The notes under the pieces are model-generated. The model was not told where the DNA came from, did not search any database, and saw nothing but the letters and a program-made list of their open reading frames with translations. 53,239 nucleotides of DNA from Planctomycetota bacterium. GTDB lineage: Bacteria > Planctomycetota > UBA8742 > UBA2392. Every line of letters begins with the position of its first letter. The stretch's first letter is position 1. Where the stretch lies: assembly GCA_019912315.1 (NCBI GenBank), contig JAIOJA010000021.1, positions 1-53,239 on the forward strand. Direction: 5' to 3'. This document shows positions 49,519 through 53,239 of the stretch, piece by piece. A program made the position numbers and the translations under genes.

Positions 49519-50556
49519 TCACGCCTGACCCGCTTCGCGCGCCTTGAGCCGCGCATCCAGCCGCGTGAAGACGCGCCGCGCGTTGCCTTCATAGATCTGG
49601 TGCTTCTCCTCGGCCGTCAGGTTCTGCGTGGCCTCCACATAGCGCTTGGTGTCGTCGTAGTAGTGCCCGGTTTCGGGATCGATGCCGCGCACCGCACCTA
49701 TCATTTCGCTGGCGAACAGGATGTTCTTGACCGGGATCACCTCGGTCAGCAAATTGATGCCAGGCTGGTGGTAGACGCAAGTGTCGAAGTAGAGGTTGTT
49801 CAGCAGGTGCGTGTCCAGCAGCGGCTTCTTTAATTCCTGCGCCAGGCCCCGGTAGCGGCCCCAGTGGTAGGGTGCCGCGCCGCCGCCGTGCGGAATCAGG
49901 AACTTGAGCGTCGGAAAATCCTTGAACAGATCGCCCTGGATGAGCTGCATCACGGCCGTGGTGTCGGCGTTGATGTAGTGCGCGCCGGTGGTGTGAAAGC
50001 ACGCATTGCAGCTCGTGCTCACGTGGATCATCGCGGGGATGTCGTATTCGACCATCTTCTCGTAGATCGGGTACCAGCTGCGGTCGGTCAGCGGCGGGCT
50101 GCTCCAGTGCCCGCCCGAGGGGTCGGGATTCAGGTTGATGCCGACCGCGCCGTACTCCTTCACGCACTTTTCCAGTTCCGGGATGCAGGTGGCCGGATCG
50201 ACGCCAGGGGACTGCGGCAGCATCGCGGCGGGCACGAAGTGCTCGGGGAACAACTCACTCACGCGGTGGCACAACTCGTTGCAGATCGCGGCCCAGGTGC
50301 TCGACGTCTCGAAGTTGCCGATGTGGTGCGCCATGAAGCTCGCGCGCGGGCTGAAGATCGTCAGATCCGAGCCGCGCTCCTGCATCAGGCGCAACTGGTT
50401 CTTCTCTATGCTCTCGCGGATGTCGTCGTCGCTGATCCTGAGCTCGGACACCTTGGGCTGCAGGCTGGGGTCTTTCAGCGCGGCGATCTGCCGGTTGCGC
50501 CATTCACCCAGCGCCGCCGGGGCGGTGGTGTAGTGGCCGTGCACGTCGATGATCAT
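49519..50556 (-). CDS. pmdE: 4-oxalomesaconate hydratase
   Basis: A 345-residue amidohydrolase-type metal enzyme of the LigJ family. It hydrates 4-oxalomesaconate to 4-carboxy-4-hydroxy-2-oxoadipate. MIIDVHGHYTTAP is the N-terminal metal-binding HxH motif; STSCNACFHTTGAHY and LKFLIPHGGGAAPYHWGRYRG and ENILFASEM-like segments follow. It precedes pmdF with the same spacing as in the Comamonas operon. Confidence 0.94.
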   Translation of the reverse strand: MIIDVHGHYTTAPAALGEWRNRQIAALKDPSLQPKVSELRISDDDIRESIEKNQLRLMQERGSDLTIFSPRASFMAHHIGNFETSSTWAAICNELCHRVSELFPEHFVPAAMLPQSPGVDPATCIPELEKCVKEYGAVGINLNPDPSGGHWSSPPLTDRSWYPIYEKMVEYDIPAMIHVSTSCNACFHTTGAHYINADTTAVMQLIQGDLFKDFPTLKFLIPHGGGAAPYHWGRYRGLAQELKKPLLDTHLLNNLYFDTCVYHQPGINLLTEVIPVKNILFASEMIGAVRGIDPETGHYYDDTKRYVEATQNLTAEEKHQIYEGNARRVFTRLDARLKAREAGQA

Positions 50557-50577
50557 GAACCCATCCTTTTGAAAATC

Positions 50578-51279
50578 TCACAGCGGCTGCATGCCTTGGC
50601 GTTGCTTGGCCGACGCGGCCTGCGGGCTGGCGAGAAAGGCGAGAAAGCGCCGCGCCGCGTCGGCATCGCGTCCGCCCGCCACCAGTGCGCCGGAAAACAC
50701 GGTGTCGATCGCCACCGCCGACGGCAGTTCGCCGACCACGGTGATGCCCGGCACATGCATCAATTCGCTCAGTTGCTGAAACCCCAGGGCCGCCTCGCCC
50801 CGCGCGACCAACTGTCCCACGGGCACGCCGGGGCGCGCCTGCACCAGGCGGGACGCAAGGCGGTCATTGAAGCCCCAGCGCTCAAACAAACGCAACAGCG
50901 CCTTGCCGCTTGGCCCCGTGGAATAGCCGATGCTGGGGGCCTGCAGCACGGCGGCTCGCAGCGCGGCTTCGCTGGCGATGTCCGGCAGCGCCGCGCCCTC
51001 GCGCACCGCCACGGCGGTGCTGGAACGCACCCAGTCCACCTGGCTGCCGGCGACGGCATGGCCACCCGTGATCAGCGCCGCGACCGCATCGCGGGCCAGC
51101 AGCACCACGTCGAGCGCCTCACCGGCCTGCACGCGCCGGGCGGCATCCACCCCGCCGACCGATTCAAGCACCACCGGCTGCCCACCCTGCTGCTGCCAGG
51201 CCTGCATCAGCTCGGCCAGCACGGCGCGCGTGGCCATCGAGGAGATGGCGCGCAGGGCGGGGTTTGCGGGGGTGTTCAT
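50578..51279 (-). CDS. Cytoplasmic ModA-like substrate-binding protein
   Basis: A 233-residue protein with the periplasmic-binding type 2 pattern (AGEALDVVLLARDAVAALIT, AVREGAALPDIASEAALRAAV, STGPSGKALLRLFERWG) of molybdate-binding ModA proteins, but without any signal peptide (starts MNTPANPALRAISSMATRAV). Likely cytoplasmic. It is the first gene after the regulator's divergent region and 21 bases before pmdE. Its role in the pathway is unknown; perhaps it senses a pathway acid or is a structural leftover. Confidence 0.72.
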   Translation of the reverse strand: MNTPANPALRAISSMATRAVLAELMQAWQQQGGQPVVLESVGGVDAARRVQAGEALDVVLLARDAVAALITGGHAVAGSQVDWVRSSTAVAVREGAALPDIASEAALRAAVLQAPSIGYSTGPSGKALLRLFERWGFNDRLASRLVQARPGVPVGQLVARGEAALGFQQLSELMHVPGITVVGELPSAVAIDTVFSGALVAGGRDADAARRFLAFLASPQAASAKQRQGMQPL

Positions 51280-51311
51280 GGGACGGACGGCACGGGGCGT
51301 TCAGGGCATTG

Positions 51312-51328
51312 TGGGCAGGCGCTGCCCA
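51312..51328. promoter_or_regulatory. Palindrome in the regulator-operon intergenic region
   Basis: TGGGCAG-GCG-CTGCCCA is a perfect 7-bp dyad in the 116-base region between the divergent LysR gene and the pmd operon, where LysR-type regulators usually bind. Candidate operator for the regulator at 51396. Confidence 0.55.
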
Positions 51329-51395
51329 TCAAACAAGTCGATATCGCCACTAGCAGATAGAACAAAACGGCATGGCTTGATTTACCATCGCAGCC

Positions 51396-52304
51396 ATGGA
51401 TTTGAAGCAGTTGGAATACTTCGTGCGCGTGGCCGAACTGGGCAGCTTCACCCGCGCCGCCCAGGCGCTGGAGGTGGCACAACCGGCGCTGAGCCGCCAG
51501 GTGCGATCGCTGGAGCTGGAGCTGCGCGAAACGCTGCTGACCCGCACCGGCCGCGGCGTGGTGCCAACCGACGCCGGGCGACGCCTGCTGGAACACGGCC
51601 ACGCCATCCTGCAGAACGTGGCGGCGGCGCGCGACGACCTGCGCAGCCAGCGCGGCGAACCGGTCGGCCGCGTGACGGTGGGCCTGCCGCCCAGCCTGGC
51701 GCGGCGCCTCACGCCGCTGCTGATCGAGCGTTTCCAGCACGACATGCCCAAGGCGCGGCTGGAAATCGTCGAGGCCTTTTCCGTCACCATCGCCGAATGG
51801 CTGGGCAGCGCGCGCATGGACCTGGGGCTGGTCTATTCGCCCGCCAGCCACGCGCAGATCGAGGCCGAACCGGTGCTCGAAGAGCGCCTGTGCCTGATCG
51901 GCCCGGCCGGCAGCCTGCCGCGAGAAGGCGTGGCGTTTGCCGAGCTTGCCCGCTACCCGCTCGTGATGCCGCAGCGCAGCCAGATCTTTCGCAAGCTGAT
52001 GGAGGCCCAGGCCACGCTCTCGCACGTCAAGCTCGGCGTGGTGTGGGAAGTGTCCAGCGTGCCGGTCATCCTCGACCTCGTGCGCGCCGGCTACGGCTAC
52101 GCCGCGCTCACCGACAGCGCGCTGCAGGGCCAGGGCGGCGACACCGGCCTGGCCGAGGCACCGATCCACTCGCCGCACATCGTCAGCACCCTGTGCGTGG
52201 TGCAGCCTGCCGCCAAACGCCCCACGCCGCTGGTGCAGCGCACGGCCGCGCTGCTGCGACAGTTGAGCCTGCAGGTCTGCGCGGTGGAGAGCGGCGCGGC
52301 CTGA
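51396..52304 (+). CDS. pmdR: LysR-family transcriptional regulator (PmdR-like)
   Basis: A 302-residue LysR-type regulator. The N-terminal winged helix (MDLKQLEYFVRVAELGSFTRAAQALEVAQPALSRQVRSLE) is typical, followed by an effector domain. It is divergent from the catabolic operon and 116 bases away, which is the layout of regulators such as PmdR that activate protocatechuate operons in response to a pathway intermediate. The symbol is inferred from position and family. Confidence 0.85.
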   Translation: MDLKQLEYFVRVAELGSFTRAAQALEVAQPALSRQVRSLELELRETLLTRTGRGVVPTDAGRRLLEHGHAILQNVAAARDDLRSQRGEPVGRVTVGLPPSLARRLTPLLIERFQHDMPKARLEIVEAFSVTIAEWLGSARMDLGLVYSPASHAQIEAEPVLEERLCLIGPAGSLPREGVAFAELARYPLVMPQRSQIFRKLMEAQATLSHVKLGVVWEVSSVPVILDLVRAGYGYAALTDSALQGQGGDTGLAEAPIHSPHIVSTLCVVQPAAKRPTPLVQRTAALLRQLSLQVCAVESGAA

Positions 52305-52314
52305 GGCAAGCGCT

Positions 52315-53103
52315 TCACACCAGAGGCCGCAGCGTTCGCGCCGCCTCCTGCAGCAACGGTAGCATCTGCGCCACCAGCTCCCGCGGCGGCATGCGGTTCG
52401 TCGCAGTCACCACATTGAGCGCGGCCAGCGTGTTGCCGCGCATGTCGCGCAGCGGCACGGCCAGGGCCTCAATGCCCAGCTCGTGCTCCTGCACGGCCAG
52501 GCAGTAGTCCAGGCGCCGCACGTCATTGAGCACGGCCGTCAGCGCCAGCGCATCGCTCACCGTGTGCGCCGTGAGGCGCGGCAGCTCAGCGCCCGCGAGC
52601 CACGCCGTACGCTCGGCGTCGGGCAGCGCCGCCAGCAGCACCCGCCCCGTGGACGTGGCATGCACCGGCAGGCGCGAACCCAGATGCACGCCATGCGCCA
52701 GCAGCCGGTCGCCGCTTTCGCGCACCGCGCTGCGCGCCACGATCACGACAAAGTCGCCATCGCGCACCGCGCACGAGAACGACAGCCCGGTGCGCGCGGC
52801 CAGGCGGTGCAGCTCGGGCTGTACCACACGCGGCAGCCGCGCCGTCGCCATGTAGGCGCCCGAAAAGCGCAGCACCTTGGGCGCCAGCCAGTAATAGGCA
52901 CCATCCGATTCGAGGTAGCCCAGATGCGCCAGCGTGAGCAGATGCCGCCGCGCCGCCGCCCGGGTGATGCCCGCGCGCTGCGCCGCCATCGTCGCGTTCA
53001 GGCGCTGGCGCTCGGTGTCGAAGCTCTCCAGCACTGCCAGGCCCTTGGCGAGCCCGGCGATGGTGTCGGCACGGGCGAGGGAAGTCGGGAGGTAGTCGGC
53101 CAT
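52315..53103 (-). CDS. IclR-family transcriptional regulator
   Basis: A 262-residue IclR-type regulator with an N-terminal winged helix (DTIAGLAKGLAVLESFDTERQRLNATMAAQRAGITRAAARRHLLTL) and a C-terminal effector-binding domain (RDGDFVVIVARSAVRESGD, GSRLPVHATSTGRVLLA). In aromatic catabolism IclR members (PcaU, PobR, MhpR) respond to protocatechuate-type acids. Here it is convergent with the LysR gene and has direct repeats just before ATG 53103. Confidence 0.86.
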   Translation of the reverse strand: MADYLPTSLARADTIAGLAKGLAVLESFDTERQRLNATMAAQRAGITRAAARRHLLTLAHLGYLESDGAYYWLAPKVLRFSGAYMATARLPRVVQPELHRLAARTGLSFSCAVRDGDFVVIVARSAVRESGDRLLAHGVHLGSRLPVHATSTGRVLLAALPDAERTAWLAGAELPRLTAHTVSDALALTAVLNDVRRLDYCLAVQEHELGIEALAVPLRDMRGNTLAALNVVTATNRMPPRELVAQMLPLLQEAARTLRPLV

Positions 53104-53106
53104 TTC

Positions 53107-53138
53107 GCGCGATGATCGATAAATTTGCGCGATGATCG
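53107..53138. promoter_or_regulatory. Two direct repeats of GCGCGATGATCG upstream of the IclR gene
   Basis: GCGCGATGATCG occurs at 53107-53118 and again at 53127-53138. The starts are 20 bp apart, two helical turns, so a dimeric regulator could bind both on the same face. They lie 4-35 bases upstream of the IclR start codon, likely over its promoter or leader, as for autorepression. The rest of 53139-53239 shows no gene. Confidence 0.7.
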
Positions 53139-53239
53139 CACAACAACCGCAGGGTGCCGCTAGGCATGGTGTCTATCGCGCACTAGTCTCTCGAGATTCG
53201 ATCCGGGCCTGTCGCACGCATGCCCACAACACTCTGGAG

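Overview
The window looks like two unrelated bacterial genomes joined inside one gene. Bases 1 to about 39,340 carry high-GC genes of a style I associate with Planctomycetota or a related deep lineage (moderate to low confidence): intergenic GC-rich palindromes, a class II ribonucleotide reductase, MauG-like cytochromes carrying Ig-like domains, orphan TPR proteins and secreted proteins of unknown function. Bases from about 39,310 to the end are a typical Comamonadaceae (Burkholderiales) aromatic-degradation locus, recognisable by gene order, very high identity to pmd/lig families and a Comamonadaceae-type intergenic repeat. The join lies in the Walker A codons of an ABC ATPase: the N-terminus is LivG-like and the rest is ZnuC-like. 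This is best explained as an assembly chimera through a conserved P-loop, although a real recombination is not excluded. Left part, 1-4,830: the 5' end of an IS5-family transposase runs off the left edge. An island of eight tRNA genes or tRNA-like genes (Gln, a Met-like one, Lys, Trp, Asp, Arg, Ala, Gly) follows, interrupted by an HNH nuclease gene and several palindromic repeats, and then the RNA-repair pair rtcB-rtcA. The Ala and Gly tRNAs carry an apparent double change that turns the G19-C56 elbow pair into C19-G56. 4,830-17,375: nrdJ with a possible structured leader, a hypothetical gene, a membrane-anchored protein plus a secreted RTX protein with a 12-base C tract upstream, a multiheme cytochrome c gene split by an in-frame TGA, a TlpA-like protein without catalytic cysteines, a lipoprotein, and a divergent gene whose promoter predicts a leaderless mRNA. 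17,413-27,604: a compact phage-head-like cluster read on the minus strand: portal, small scaffold-like protein, SU10-type major capsid protein, possible connector, three large structural-looking proteins, and a lipoprotein with a C-terminal membrane segment resembling a unimolecular spanin. No terminase, integrase, tape measure or protease is visible, so it may be a domesticated or gene-transfer-agent-like element. 27,655-39,340: argS, two paralogous TPR proteins, two paralogous di-heme MauG-like lipoproteins, a DHH phosphoesterase, a small protein, a DoxX-like protein and the zinc/manganese ABC transporter permease and ATPase. Right part, 39,340-53,239: livM, livH, livK and part of livG (uptake), mobA (3-hydroxybenzoate to protocatechuate), pmdC, pmdB, pmdA, pmdD, an NAD(P)-binding dehydrogenase, pmdF, pmdE and a ModA-like protein form one minus-strand operon-like block, which would import 3-hydroxybenzoate-type aromatics and take protocatechuate by 4,5-cleavage to pyruvate and oxaloacetate. 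A divergent LysR regulator (PmdR-like) and an IclR regulator with a 20-bp-spaced direct repeat in front of it complete the locus.
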